NCBI GenBank assembly: GCA_021442155.1
Contig: CM038216.1
Location: forward strand, 160,503,983 to 160,567,982
Origin: Cymbidium sinense
Taxonomy: Eukaryota; Streptophyta; Magnoliopsida; Asparagales; Orchidaceae
DNA length: 64,000 bases
Direction of reading: 5' to 3'
Below are positions 12,975 to 24,461 of this stretch, one piece after another (position 1 is the first letter of the stretch; every line of letters starts with the position of its first letter). Both the position numbers and the translations under genes were made by a program. The notes beneath the pieces are model-generated. The model searched no databases and was not told the DNA's origin. It saw nothing but the letters and a program-made list of their open reading frames with translations.

Positions 12975-13615
12975 TTGAATGTTAATAAGTATATAGTCCA
13001 GACATCTTGGGAATGTGATGCTTTAGTTAGCCCCAAGGAGGCCATTTGATTACTTCACTTTCCTAGTTAACAGCAACACATACTTATTTGATTTATTTTG
13101 AATGTATTCCTACATTAGAATTTGAATAGAACTTTACTCTACATGCATAAATGTTTCAATCAAATAAAAATACAATATTTGCATGGTTTTCCTTCCTTTA
13201 TTTATGTATATGTCCATATGTATTTGAGAAAAGCAAGTGTTTAGTATAAACATCCTTGGAATATGAGGCTTTAAGTAGCCCCAAGGAGGTCATTTGATTA
13301 CATCACTTCCCTGGTTAACAATGACATGTACTAGCTTATGTTTCCTATACATGTGTGTGTATATTTAATTATGGAATTAGAAGCCCTTTTCTTTTTTCAA
13401 GGATACATGCATTCATAATTGATTAAGTGATTAAATTAGTTGGTCATGTGATTTAGAGCATTCTTTCTTGCATTCATGTATACAAATTTACATATGTTTG
13501 AATGCAAATGGGAATATAATTTGGACATTCCAGAAATACAAGTTTTTAAGTAGCCCCAAGGAAGTCATTTGATTACCTCACATCCTTGGTTAACAATGGC
13601 AAGTACTTATTTAAC
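12975..13615 (+). repeat. Three-copy P subrepeat array
   Basis: Three copies of the conserved core; 'agcccc' falls at 13029, 13277 and 13552, giving spacings of 248 and 275 bp. The cores are much better conserved than the AT-rich spacers. Minus-strand P copies show the same order of spacings (about 246-248, then 265-271 bp, read in P orientation). Confidence 0.75.
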
Positions 13616-14785
13616 TTCATTCTTATGTATTTTTGTATAAGAATTTGGATAGTGCTTCAAATTAATATAATTAAATAATTCAATCAAAAATGGAAATATA
13701 AATTTCAAGTATATATCCACATTCATCATTTGAGTGTGCTAAAAATATGTTGCAAGTATAGATACACTTAGGATTAAAATCATATGCATGTTACATGTGA
13801 TAGGAAGGAATGATTGATATATGCCATATGATAGTAATTCAAATAAATTAATCTTAAGATGCCTTCCGTATTGAATGAGATTATTTAAACTGATCCTAAA
13901 CTTAGGATTGATTTTAAATGTGTAATAAGCCATTCACTAAAGAGAACTAAATCAAATTAACAGGTTTTAGAATGTGCCTTAAGGTAGGGATGAAAGAGGG
14001 CAACCCTCTTCCTTCTCTTTATAACACTTAGATACTAAGTGTAAATCACATGAAATAAAAGAAAGCACAAATTAAAATTCTCAAATCAACTAAACAACTT
14101 CATGTGAAATCAACCTTTCATGTTAAATTGATTTTTTTTCTAAACTTATAAAATATAAATGTAGTGTTTAGCAAGCTATGCCACACCAAACCGTAACACA
14201 CACATTAGAATTAAGTCACCACTTATAGTCCTAAGTTAGGATGACGTCTGTATGGTGTATGTTTTATTTTGTGATGTATTATTTTAGACTAAATATTAGG
14301 GTGTATACTTTGTAGACTAGATGTTAGGCCATTGTTAGCCTAATATAATTTTTTATAGGGGATTGTACTTAAGGGGTTGCTTAAAAATAAATATAAATGC
14401 TCTCTTTACAGGCTGCTTAAATCCCTAAGCATAATTCATGTTAGGACAGGTGGGCTTAGTTATCCATGTGCATGGTGCTAAGTCCAAATTATATATAACT
14501 GCTTGGATTATTTATGTGTGTTTAGCTAACCTCTATTTTGTAGGTATAGTTAGATTTACTTTTCCTATTTAATGTAATTTTGTATTAGGAATTTGTATTA
14601 TTGCTATGAGGGTTTAGGATGAGCATTGGTAAGGAGACTTTGTCTTCGGGTGCCATGTGATACCTTGAAGCCTACCAAATCAAAAGAAGCAAAGAGGAAA
14701 GAAATGAAGACATGAATAATGAAAAATGAAGACCCTCCACAACATCTATTCATTTCTAAATTATAATTATTCTTTTATATTCTAG

Positions 14786-14813
14786 GTTATATAAGTGTAG
14801 AGCTCAGCTACCC
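14786..14813 (+). promoter_or_regulatory. TATA-like box plus hairpin in P tail
   Basis: Sequence GGTTATATAAGTGTAG followed by AGCTCAGCTACCC. The arm pair is GTGTAG/CTACCC here, one mismatch from the perfect GGGTAG/CTACCC seen elsewhere. About 20 bp downstream is a perfect 12-bp palindrome GTACCGCGGTAC. Candidate core promoter region of P. Confidence 0.35.
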
Positions 14814-15351
14814 ATCTTTTCGTTTCGGGTTGTACCGCGGTACCCAGTCGCATTGGCCTCTTATTCTTTTATGTTAGTTTAATAAAAATGTTTGATGTTA
14901 TGTCTAAATTATGCATTAGGATGGCATACTCTTTATAGTTTCTTTAATGAATGATGCTTTAATGTGTGGCATGCATGCAATTAGGCTCTTAGAGCAAAAT
15001 TAATATTTTTACCCCAACTAATCACTCATAACTAAAATTTTCTACAACTCATAACCTCACCATAAAGCCTAGGATGTAAATAAATAATTAAAAGATTTAG
15101 CAACCCCTTAGATGAAGGTTGTATATTTCACATCATGCATATCATATTATTTCTCTCTTGAAAATAAGGGATTTTCATCCTTGCATGTAAGGGAATGCTT
15201 GACCTCGAGAGCATCCCTTGTGTTGGAAAACACCCATTCTAGCTGATTTAGTCAACAACTATACTTCATCATGCATTTAGACATATATAAATCCTAAAGC
15301 CTTTCTCAAAATGAAGTGTTAAAAATTAAATAAAACATGAAAAGATTTTCA

Positions 15352-16790
15352 TTTGTAGTTAGCGATCAGGGCTATTATCATGACTGCATTGTTGTTGGGG
15401 TGCCTAATAACAAACTTATCTTTTTTTGAAAAATGCACTAGGATTATGGTTGTAGATGATGTTTTCATCATGGATGATGCATTTACTTCTCTAGATTGTA
15501 ATCTATCCATAAACTTATTTTTGGAAGACTCACCATCACCTGTAAAGATAGAGGGCATGACTCCATCGATTTGAATAGTATGAGCAGGTACATGTTCATT
15601 GATAGCTTTAATGACTTCTTTATCTTTCCTCCTAATGAAATCTTTGAGTTTTCCCTCCTTTATTAACTGATCTACTAAACTCCTTAAATGCAAGCTCTAC
15701 TCAGCGCCGTGCTTATGGTTTTGATGATAAGTGCAATATCTTGTTCGGTTATTCACTCCATCAACCTTCATAGATGGTGGGCATTTAAAATACTCTGAGA
15801 GGAGTCCCTAGAGCAATTTATGCATATTCGACTCCTAGATATCAATCTCTCAAGTTTCTGGAGCCTCGCCCTCGTACTTGAACTTTCAATCACCTCTTCT
15901 TATCCATTCTTCTCCTTTGATATTCATCCCTGGGCAATCGCTTTGAAGATTTTTCATCAAGCTTTTAGTTCTAGTCAGTGATGCTAGTTGGACAACTTCA
16001 TTATACTTTTTAACATTTACATGGTTATTCCTAACTCTAAATACTCAGTAAATGTCTTGGATTGTCAAAGCCTCAAGGAATACCTAAAGGGCACTTCATT
16101 TAAGCCTTGAGTGAGTATTAGATGGGCAATTATAAGTTCCAGGCCTTTAACTTCCATCATTTCTCCCTGGAAGTGAGTAATGAACTTCCTTAAGGACTCG
16201 CTAGGTTCTTGCCTCATCTACTAGAGAACATAGAAACTCTTTAGGAACTTTTAAGTGCTAAAGAATTATGTGACGAACATCCTTTTGAAATCATCAAATG
16301 ATGTTATAACTCACAGATGAAGATGTGAAAATCAATTAAGGGAAAACTCTTTAAATGCGGTGAACAAAAGTTAGCACACCATCATGTCATTCAAGTTTAA
16401 TAGTGATTTTGTTTACTCAAAATACATTATATGATAAGTTAGATCTATTCAATCTTTGTATGATTCAAGATGCGGGATCTTGAACCACTGAAGAGGGTGA
16501 CCTTTAGTGATATTCATGAAGAAAGCATTAGTTTGTTGCAACTGCTTCCTTCATACATCTTCTTCTCCACTTATGTTATAAGATTCATCATCAGAGCCAA
16601 AAAATTTTGATAGATCTTTCCTTTCTCATTGAGCTCAACAAGTAGCCAATCCCTTAGATCCTTCGTTCTCTTTCGCATTGAGATCTTCAAGGTGTGGTTT
16701 CCTTAAGGTCGCCTATATAAGGTGAGTGATTCTAACTTCTATGTCTCATAAATCATGTTGTGTTGTGAATTATTAGACATTCTACTTCAT
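15352..16790 (-). pseudogene. gag: Ty3/gypsy gag (gag-protease junction) relic
   Basis: Degenerate gag polyprotein of a Ty3/gypsy retrotransposon, the capsid-forming protein of the element. On the minus strand, 16040-16330 encodes FDDFKRMFV and then MRQEPSESLRKFITHFQGEM, the retrotransposon gag domain, with frameshifts between. 15700-15748 encodes RYCTYHQNHKHGAE, matching the gypsy gag motif of the form CxxHxxxGHxTEDC; a TAG stop stands where the Asp-Cys would follow. In the same frame 15352-15693 continues HLRSLVDQLIKEGKLKDFIR (typical of the region after that motif) and ends NNNAVMIIALIANY, the segment leading into protease. The protease, RT and integrase parts are absent: the relic ends where P sequence begins near 15355. 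Many stops make it non-functional. It sits inside the tail of a plus-strand P. I am confident of the family but not of the exact lineage (Tat/Athila-like is a guess). Confidence 0.85.
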
Positions 16791-16835
16791 GTTTGCTGAG
16801 CAGTCTCATGTTAAGGGTCTTGATAAACCCTATTA

Positions 16836-17019
16836 TACTCATCCATGTTAGATACTGAAAAAATCTCTAGTACATGTAAAATTAGATGATTTAGTCCATC
16901 ATATTGTGATATCTCCATCTTTTGAGAAAGTAAATTATTCATTGATGATGTACTTAATCATTTCAATAAGTATCTCTAAGATCTGTGTGGTGTCCTCTAT
17001 TACATTTGTAAAAATAACA
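16836..17019 (+). mobile_element. Family P 3' terminal segment
   Basis: Matches the last ~180 bp of P: 'ctagtacatgtaaaattag' in place of the usual 'tggtatatacatagacc', then 'gatatctccatctttt', 'gatgtactt', 'aatcatttcaataag' and 'agatctgtgtggtgtcc', ending near AAAATAACA at 17019. It is the same-orientation continuation of the P copy that begins at 8570, separated from it by the gag relic. The terminus has lost the usual CACCACA. Confidence 0.65.
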
Positions 17020-18990
17020 AAGCTTCATGATTAAATTATTTGCTTTTGATATATAAAAACATATGATTTGATATTATTAATATTTTATTTTAAGTGTTTC
17101 AAAAATTTACTATACCAAATTTGATAAGTTAGCTTCGGAAGGTCAAATGAACTTAGACTTGATTCACTAGAAATTATCTTAAGAATTTTTAAAATGATAA
17201 AATTTATAAAAAAAAAAGAAATTTTAATTAATTTATTTTCATTTTTTGAGCATTTTTTTGCAATATTTATTTCGAATTTTTTTAAAAAATAAAGAATTAA
17301 CCCTTTTAGATAATTTTCTCACTTACATTAATTAAAGCCAAATCCATTGTTTCCAAAATTTTGTTTAGTTTATATAATATCATAATAATTAAACGACTTG
17401 CTTTATTTATTAATTTATCATTTTATTTAGACATGGAACATGAAATGTTCTCTTAATTATATCATTTTCTCTCTACAAATTATTATTTTTCTCTTTCTTA
17501 TCACAATTTGAATTTAATATTCATGTTCCATTATGCATGGTTGAATTTAATTAGATTTTATCATGGTATATTTGATTTAATTTATTTTAATTATTTTATT
17601 AATAATTTATATGTTTCATAATTTTTCAAATTCAAATTATTTTGAATTTTGAATTTTAAATTAGCCATAACTTATTTCCAAATTACATTTCTCCATGTTT
17701 GGCATGATTGGCCTCCCCCTTCCCCAATTAGTTTAGTTTTATTTATATTAATTTGATTAGGTCAATTCAAAATCAGATTAAAATGGAGTTAAACTATTTT
17801 ATTTTCATTTAATTTATGTTTGGAAAATCTCCATTCCAGCACCTATATGTTTAAAATTCAATTTATTTTTGTTTTAAATTCAAAATTCTACATGATTTAT
17901 TTTCTTATTAGTTATTTAATTGATTTGCATTGATTATTAAATAATCCAAACTATGAATCCTCTTTGTCGTCCCTTACATGTTGCTTATTAGATTTATTTA
18001 TTTTGAAAAAAATTCTACTTATTTCTTAATTAATTAATGATTACTTAATTAAGATATTTGCATTTAAATTTGATTCCCTCCCATGCTTGATTGGACAATT
18101 TAAATCAAAATTGATTTTATTCAAATTCAAATCAATGTGTTTCAATTTTGAAATTACCTTCTTTCGCAAATTATTTTTCATTTTATTTTCTTCTTGTTTG
18201 GCCGACCTCCACTCCTTATTTTTCTATTGAATGGGTTGCATTTGATTCAAGAGTCTCTCTTCTTCAAACTTTAACTTGATTGACCGCCTTTGCTAAACCA
18301 TTTCAATTGTTATATCAATCAAGAGTTTGAGCCTTCCTCCCCTCTTGCGCTCACTTCAAGCTTTCAATAAAAGGGTCATCAACATCTTCTTCATGCCCTC
18401 TCTTTTCTTTGGAACACAAATATTCAAGGCTTCTATGTCTCACATTTTGCAAGTATTTATAAGAATTAAGTTTGTTTAAAGTTCTTTTCATCAAGATTTG
18501 TTTAAAGTTCATACTATTGCATTTAAAATTTCAAAAACAACAAAAAAATTTATTAGCCATATTTTATTTATTATATTATTGCATAGTTGGGGTTTAGAGC
18601 AACTTTTTTTATTATTTGATTGATAGATTTGTTAGTTTTTTTTGTTATACTTTGAAGTTGTTTGTGGTTGTACTATACCAAGGTAAGAGAGTAAGTGAGA
18701 TTATTTGTACTATTGAGATTTTTTGTGAATTCCTAGTATGGGTTGCTAGATGTGGACATAGGCTGATTTTTATATTTCATCGAATCACATAAAACTTTTT
18801 GTCTCTTGTTCTCTTACTTTTCCGCATTTACTTTTCTACACTTGCTCTTAAATTGTTGTTATGCTCTAGTTTAATATTCAAGTCATTTTTAATTAACTTT
18901 TTTTAGAAAAATTAAATTAAGTTTTAACTTTAAAATTTTAAAATACTTAATTCATTGCCCCTCATAGGTGTAGTCTCTTAACTTATATTT
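17020..18990 (+). mobile_element. Ty1/copia LTR-like sequence (SIRE/Maximus type)
   Basis: About 1.9 kb without genes. The start region, 'ttgcttttgatatataaaaac', resembles the 'TTTTGATGATAACAAA' opening found in large copia LTRs, and it has a homologue in this window at 48590-48930. The far end, 'ctagatgtggacataggctg' followed by 'cgaatcacataaaac' and 'cttgttctctta', resembles the R-U5 part of SIRE/Maximus LTRs as I know them ('tggacgtaggc... gaaccacgtaaa'). The closing 'aattcattgcccctcatagg' resembles their usual pyrimidine-rich end. No primer-binding site and no second LTR were found, so this is a solo or truncated LTR. The lineage comes from remembered motifs, not a search. Confidence 0.5.
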
Positions 18991-19069
18991 TAATCTAGGA
19001 GAGGATTTTTTAGATGATGTTTACTTAAAATAACAATGGCTATTATATGTATGTTATTTGGAATAGTCA

Positions 19070-19545
19070 ATGTCGTTGGTATAATTTTTAATTAATTAAA
19101 GGTATTATGCATTTGAAATAATAATTAGTTAAGTTTAAGCACTTATCTATCATATTGATTATGTATTGCATGACTATTCTTTCAAGCATTGATAATTTTA
19201 TTTTTGACCTTATAATTTATAGCAATGGGAATTGTCATCTTTTGGATTTAGAGATGGCTTCTTATTGGTAAGTAATCAAGTTTTAACAATGATCATGACT
19301 AGCCATCCTAGATTGATTATTCTATGTTGTTGGATATAATTTTGAATTAATTAGAGGTTTTATGCATTTGAAATAGTCATTATATGAGCTTAAGCAATTT
19401 TTTCTCTCATATTGACTAAGTATTGCATGCTTATTCTTCATAGCATTAATAATTTATTTATTTGTTATCGGAGGCCGGTTGAGCTTACAAATTATAGTGA
19501 TGGGAAATTACCATCTTTTAGATTCAATGATGGCCTCTTATGGGT
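19070..19545. repeat. Tandem duplication, 257-bp period, two copies
   Basis: 19070-19320 and 19327-19545 share, in order, 'gttggtataattttt/gttggatataatttt', 'attatgcatttgaaat', 'catattgattatgtattgcatg', 'agcattgataatt', 'tagcaatgggaattgtcatcttttgga' in diverged form, and 'gatggcttcttat'. Offset is about 257 bp with clear divergence. No coding potential. Confidence 0.65.
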
Positions 19546-20138
19546 TTAAGAATAGAGATGGTATGTAGGCTAATGAGTTTCTATATAATCTTTGAGTTGG
19601 GGCCATCAATTTTTAATAAGAGCAGTCTATTAACTATAGGTCTACCCTATTCTACTTTAGGATTGTATTATTTTTGAGATTAGGATATATGAACTTTAAA
19701 TATTTTTATTCAAGTAATGCTTTAAATGTTTAGCCATTTTTTAAGAATATTTGATAAATATAAACTCTATTGTATTAACTTTTATATCTATTATTTTATT
19801 AATCATTTGTTTATTGTTACTTAAAATTCATGGAACAACATCTTTCCATAATGATATTACTTGATTGAGCAACTTCATGCATTCAATTTTGTAATAAAGT
19901 TTTATACACATTACTATTTTCTTTTACAAGCAATAGAAAGATGGTTTTAACACTTTTATGAATTTATAGTTTTACTTGTTATTTTGCAATTTTGGCATGT
20001 TTAATGCACAAATTTATATATATCATTAAATTCATTTTGTTTTATTAAAAAACTTATTAAAAGTGTTTAGAGAATAAAGAAATGTAAATTTCTAATTATA
20101 TAAATTATGGACAATTGAAAATGTTGTTGAGAAATGAA
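19546..20138. other. Unassigned AT-rich interval
   Basis: No gene, RNA or repeat that I can assign. It is strongly AT-rich with scattered poly-T runs and lies between the 257-bp tandem duplication and the second R2 copy. Confidence 0.5.
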
Positions 20139-20965
20139 TTCTCTAAATGATCATGACATTTACTCACAATATTCTATGAGTCATTATTAATTATTTTGAA
20201 AACAAAAGAGATTAAACCATCAGGAAAGATAATTTAAATTTCTAATTATGTTCAATACCAAGATATATTTTAAATATGTACTATTATGTGATAACAAGTG
20301 TAAACCTTTTGTAATAGTTTAGTTGAAGCAAAAATGACTTTGGTTGTTACCAACATGAACATTTATAAGCAAAGCTTAGAATGCAATATATTACTTGGTA
20401 AGAGAAATGGACAAGAAAGATTGTTAGTGGTTTTGTTAATAAGTTTTATAAAAGAAGATACATGCTAGAATTCAAAATGTGAGCAAATTTTTTTCTCTTG
20501 CCATTTAGGTGAAGAAATTCAAATCTTCCATAGAAAATGTAGTTTTAATTCCAGCCATTACTGATGAGCTATATGGAGGTACTCATTCAAATAGTGAAGT
20601 TCATGTTAACAATACTTAAACACAATTGCATATTAAGCAACCTAATTTTGTGAAGAAATAAAATTAGTGATAACATATTTTTTTCCTTAATACCTTAATA
20701 CATTATGTCACAATCATCCAATATTTTCATGCTAGAAACAAAATATGGTGCAAAATCATATGGTTTTAAGAGCCAAGCAAATGAAAGAGACATGTCATTG
20801 AAGGATGCATCTACTCAACGCTATCTCTTTATTTCTTAATGTAAGACTAAAATTGATGTCCTATAAGCAAGAAAATAGACATCAATTCAAAGTTAAGATA
20901 TTGCCACTAGTAATATTAAATGTAGTTAAATATCAAATCAAATATCATCAAAATAAATGGGTTTT
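20139..20965 (+). repeat. Dispersed repeat R2, copy 2
   Basis: Collinear with 4371-5241 in the same orientation and of similar length, but with ~280 bp (20365-20640) absent from copy 1 and other segments shortened. Well-conserved words include 'gactttggttgttaccaac', 'tatggtgcaaaatcatatgg', 'agagacatgtcattgaagg' and 'ctataagcaagaaaatag'. No protein similarity is visible. Confidence 0.65.
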
Positions 20966-22732
20966 TTATTAGATAAATAATTATCTAAGTTCATGAATGT
21001 GTTTAGAAAGCTACTATTTAGTATCACAATTACAAACTTAATGGAGCAAATTCAAAGCTAAGTGATGTTCATGAAGGTAATTTCTTAATAACTATTATAT
21101 AAGCTATTAGGAGACATGTGTATTTGAGCCATGGGAAACAAAGAATGATAAGATATTAATTGTTACTATTAACTACCATAAATTGCCTTAAATTCTTCTT
21201 TATCTCATGCAAATTGTTTATAGCTCTACTTTATTTGGCATGGGCTAGCTTCCATTGTTTAATAATCCTTAGAAAATTATTTTTCTAAAATTATGTGATT
21301 TGGGCCTATAAAATTCTAATTTTACCCCATGCTAACCCAAATAGAACATGTTGATCCATTTGGTTAAATTGACTTACATGGAATGATCAAATGGGTTTAG
21401 TTTAAGCTAGGGATATGTCACAAACTTCCATGACTAATCACCATTAAGGGTATAATATGACTTAGTCATCTAATAGATTTAATTTCATCATGAATTTGAA
21501 TGCTCTCATTTGAACCTAAAAAAGATCATGTTGCCTTATTTGAAAAATTAATCTATTAAAAGGTGGTTAAAATGATGTACATTGAACCCATTATATATCA
21601 ATAAGATTTTTAAATGTAATTACTTCTAAAGAATTAGTTGGATATTATGTTTAGCTTGGTCCAATCACCCACCAAGAAAGAGTATTTTGGCTTTAATAGG
21701 TAAAATACCCTACCTAGCTAATTATGCTAAAGCCATTATGCAATTTGGTTTTGTATGGATTGGACTATATTTAAGATAAATAAAGAAGCTTATAAGTCTA
21801 ACTATTCTGATTAATGTGATGGTTATGACCTATTTAGAGAAATTAGATCAATTAGATTAATTTGACTTAATTAGATTGATTTGGATGAAATTGGCCATTA
21901 ATAAATCAAATATCTATATTAAGATAATTTTAGCATATAAACCCACTTATTTACTAATTCTAGAGGCCAATTCAAAGTTCATGCAACTTAGTTTCAACCT
22001 TGTTATAGCAATCACCCTGATTGAGCTTGATTTGATCTTTATAGTCTAAGGGTTCGTAGGTATGTTTTAAGGGGTTCTAGTGACAATTTTATTCATATCC
22101 ATGTTAGGAACATCTTAGCGTTGGATGTACATGGTAATTGAGCAATTTGGCTAGTAGGGGTAATCACCTAATCAATGACTTAAATAAACTAGAAGTAGGT
22201 GGCTATCTTTGACTCCACATGAGCCAAATTCCTCAAATTAATTAGGAGGATGGTCATATTAACTTTAAGAATCTTATGAAGAATTATTCCATTAATTAAA
22301 TCAATAAGATTTATTTATTACATGAATTTGAGTTCTCAAAAAATTCTTCCCTAAGACTAGTAAGTGTGAAACTTATGCGATAGAAAAGATCTGCAAATAA
22401 TCCTCCTACAATCATTTTTTTGATGGTCCTATTAATTCTAAGCTAAACATAGAGGGATTAAATTCAAGACTTTGTATTTGAGAAGAATATTTTTTTAAAG
22501 TTGTGCTTTTATTTTTAATATCAACATATTTTTAATAAATTTAGCTTAAATATTTAAATTTTAGTTGTTCACAAAACTAGCATATCTATCTAAGTTTTGT
22601 TAACATAGATCTAATATTTTTGTATGAATAAAAATTGAAAAAAGGAATGAAATATAAGAACACAAATATAAAATATGAAATAAAGATTGAACATATAAGA
22701 TGCACGCATCTATAAAAGTATAAATCTAACAA
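20966..22732. other. Unassigned AT-rich interval
   Basis: No open frame above 60 codons and no recognised RNA or repeat boundary. Between 21300 and 22200 there are words such as 'ttggttaaattgacttacatgg' split by divergence that recall the P low-complexity zone, but no collinear match could be followed. Confidence 0.4.
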
Positions 22733-23772
22733 CTAAGGCCCTGTTTGGAATCATTTTTTGTTTTCTATTTTTATTTTTATTTTTAAGAAATAGAAAAAAA
22801 AAAAAAAAATGTTTGTTTATCAATTTTATTATTTTTGGTTTTAAACAAATTTATTTTTGTTTTCAAAAATACTAAAAACATGTAAAACTTAGTTTTCTTT
22901 ATTTTTAAAACACGTGTCATACTTTTCAGATTTTTTAAAGATTTGGATTTGATTTTTTTATTTTTTTAAATTTTTTTATATAATATTTTTAATTTAAATT
23001 AATTTAATATAACAAGATTTATCTTAAATGTAGGATAATAGTAGATTAATTTTAATATATTATGTGTGTTTATATATATAATATAAATTTCAATTTATAT
23101 ATTAATTTTTGATTGATTCTAATTAAATTTAACTTGATTATATAATAATAATAATAATAATTTAACTTGATCAATAATTAGTATTTAAAATATATTTATA
23201 TCTTTTCATAAATTTTATCTTTGTCATAGAATTTAAATATGCTAGTAAGTATTTTACATTTTATATTTATGCATCAACTCCTATAAATAAGTGTCTTTCT
23301 TTTGCAATTTCAATATTTTAAATGTATCGAGGTAGTTTATCTTGCAAGTAGATATTTTTTAAGTAGTATCGGCGATTATCAAAATAATATTGCTCAAATC
23401 ACATGATGTCGCATTTATAGCTTGCCAATTTTATTATGTGCAATTGAATCAACTATAAAAATTCTTGTTTGATAGATTTTTACATTTTGAATTTTTCTAA
23501 GTAATTTGTTTATGAACGAGTACTATTTGGGTTGTTTCGATGATGATTCAAATCTAATTTATGCACATCACTTTCATCGATCATCGATTTCATTGTATTT
23601 GATTTAATTCGAGCAATAGAATATATATGTAGGTCAACATCCATCATCGTCATTTGTGTCCCCAAATATTTTTTTGCTTTATGTTAAAATAAAAAAATAT
23701 CAAACATATTTTTATTTTATTTTAAAATTTAAAAAATTAAAAACACAATGTGGTCCCAAGCGGTTCCTTAGA
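22733..23772. mobile_element. Possible terminal-inverted-repeat (MITE-like) element
   Basis: The left end has CTAAGGCCCTGTTTGGAATC followed by long T/A runs. The right end, reverse-complemented, reads CTAAGGAACCGCTTGGGACC followed by a similar T-rich stretch. The 'GGCCCTGTTTGG' start is common at the ends of plant non-autonomous DNA transposons. The interior is extremely AT-rich without ORFs and contains an (AAT)n run at 23142-23161. The inverted repeats are imperfect and no clean target duplication was found, so the call is tentative. Confidence 0.35.
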
Positions 23773-24461
23773 GTAATAATTAATTTCATTATTTTTTTCA
23801 TTAAAAATTTAAAAAAATAACAACTAAATCTATTTTTTAATTTTTATTTTTTAAAACAAAAAATTCATAAAAATACCAAACATATTGTTGTTTTCACTTA
23901 AAAAAAAAGAAAATAAAAATAAAAACACTGAAAATAAAAAAATAAAAAAAAAAAAAGTAGAAAGTGATCCAAATAATCTAAATTATTGATCTAATAAAAA
24001 ATTATAAATATATCAAATGAAAATAAAGATCTAACAAATATGAAATAAATTAATCTAAAGGCAAAATATTATGGTGTAAGCAAAATTATGAATCCAAACA
24101 TTTGTCACGATTAGAACCATTCATTAAAATAAAAAATATATAATTTAATATAAAAAAATGTGTTTAACGATGATGCAATGTTGAAGAAAAAATCAAAGGC
24201 TGATAAGCTAATTTTACACATAAATCAAAGTGAGGATTTAAACACTATATACTAATTATTAGATCTTGGATATTTCATACATGACCAAGAGTTTATTTGT
24301 AAGACTAGTTTAGTTAGATCGAGAGAAAAAAAGGAAGAGATAAAAGAGGTGCAATAGAAAAGGGGTGATGGATTCTTGGGTAAGTTAAATAGAGAAAAGG
24401 GGGAGTTTAAGTCAATATATATTTTTTCATGAAACCAAAAGTTTCATTGATCAAAGCATTG
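23773..24461. other. A/T-homopolymer-rich interval
   Basis: 23773-23975 is built of poly-A and poly-T runs and ends 'gtagaaagtgatccaaataa'; its reverse complement again resembles a 'TTTGGATCACTTT' MITE end, so a second small element may be present. 23976-24461 shows nothing recognisable apart from being next to the 3' end of the LINE fragment. Confidence 0.35.

Larger units (their letters stand above)
8570..15355 (+). mobile_element. Family P copy, plus strand, head to mid-tail
   Basis: The head starts TATTGACCTCA at 8570 (TGTTGACC with a G-to-A change). Next come low-complexity DNA rich in 'aaatcaaacc' and TTGACC (8700-10380), the GC-richer block (10380-11640), the TTAATTAA-rich block (11640-12780), three subrepeat cores (12975-13615), and the tail (13960-15355). 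The tail carries the TATA/hairpin block at 14786-14813. At ~15355 it passes into a minus-strand gypsy gag relic, and the P terminus resumes at ~16836. It is inserted in, or joined to, an opposite-strand P at 8569/8570. The small open frames in the GC block (10426-10635 minus, 11003-11185 plus) have no recognisable product. Confidence 0.75.

Noticed and set aside
12975..13615. CRISPR-like or satellite array
   Set aside because: Only two or three units with ~250-bp period and diverged spacers, always inside P; neither CRISPR spacing nor a satellite.
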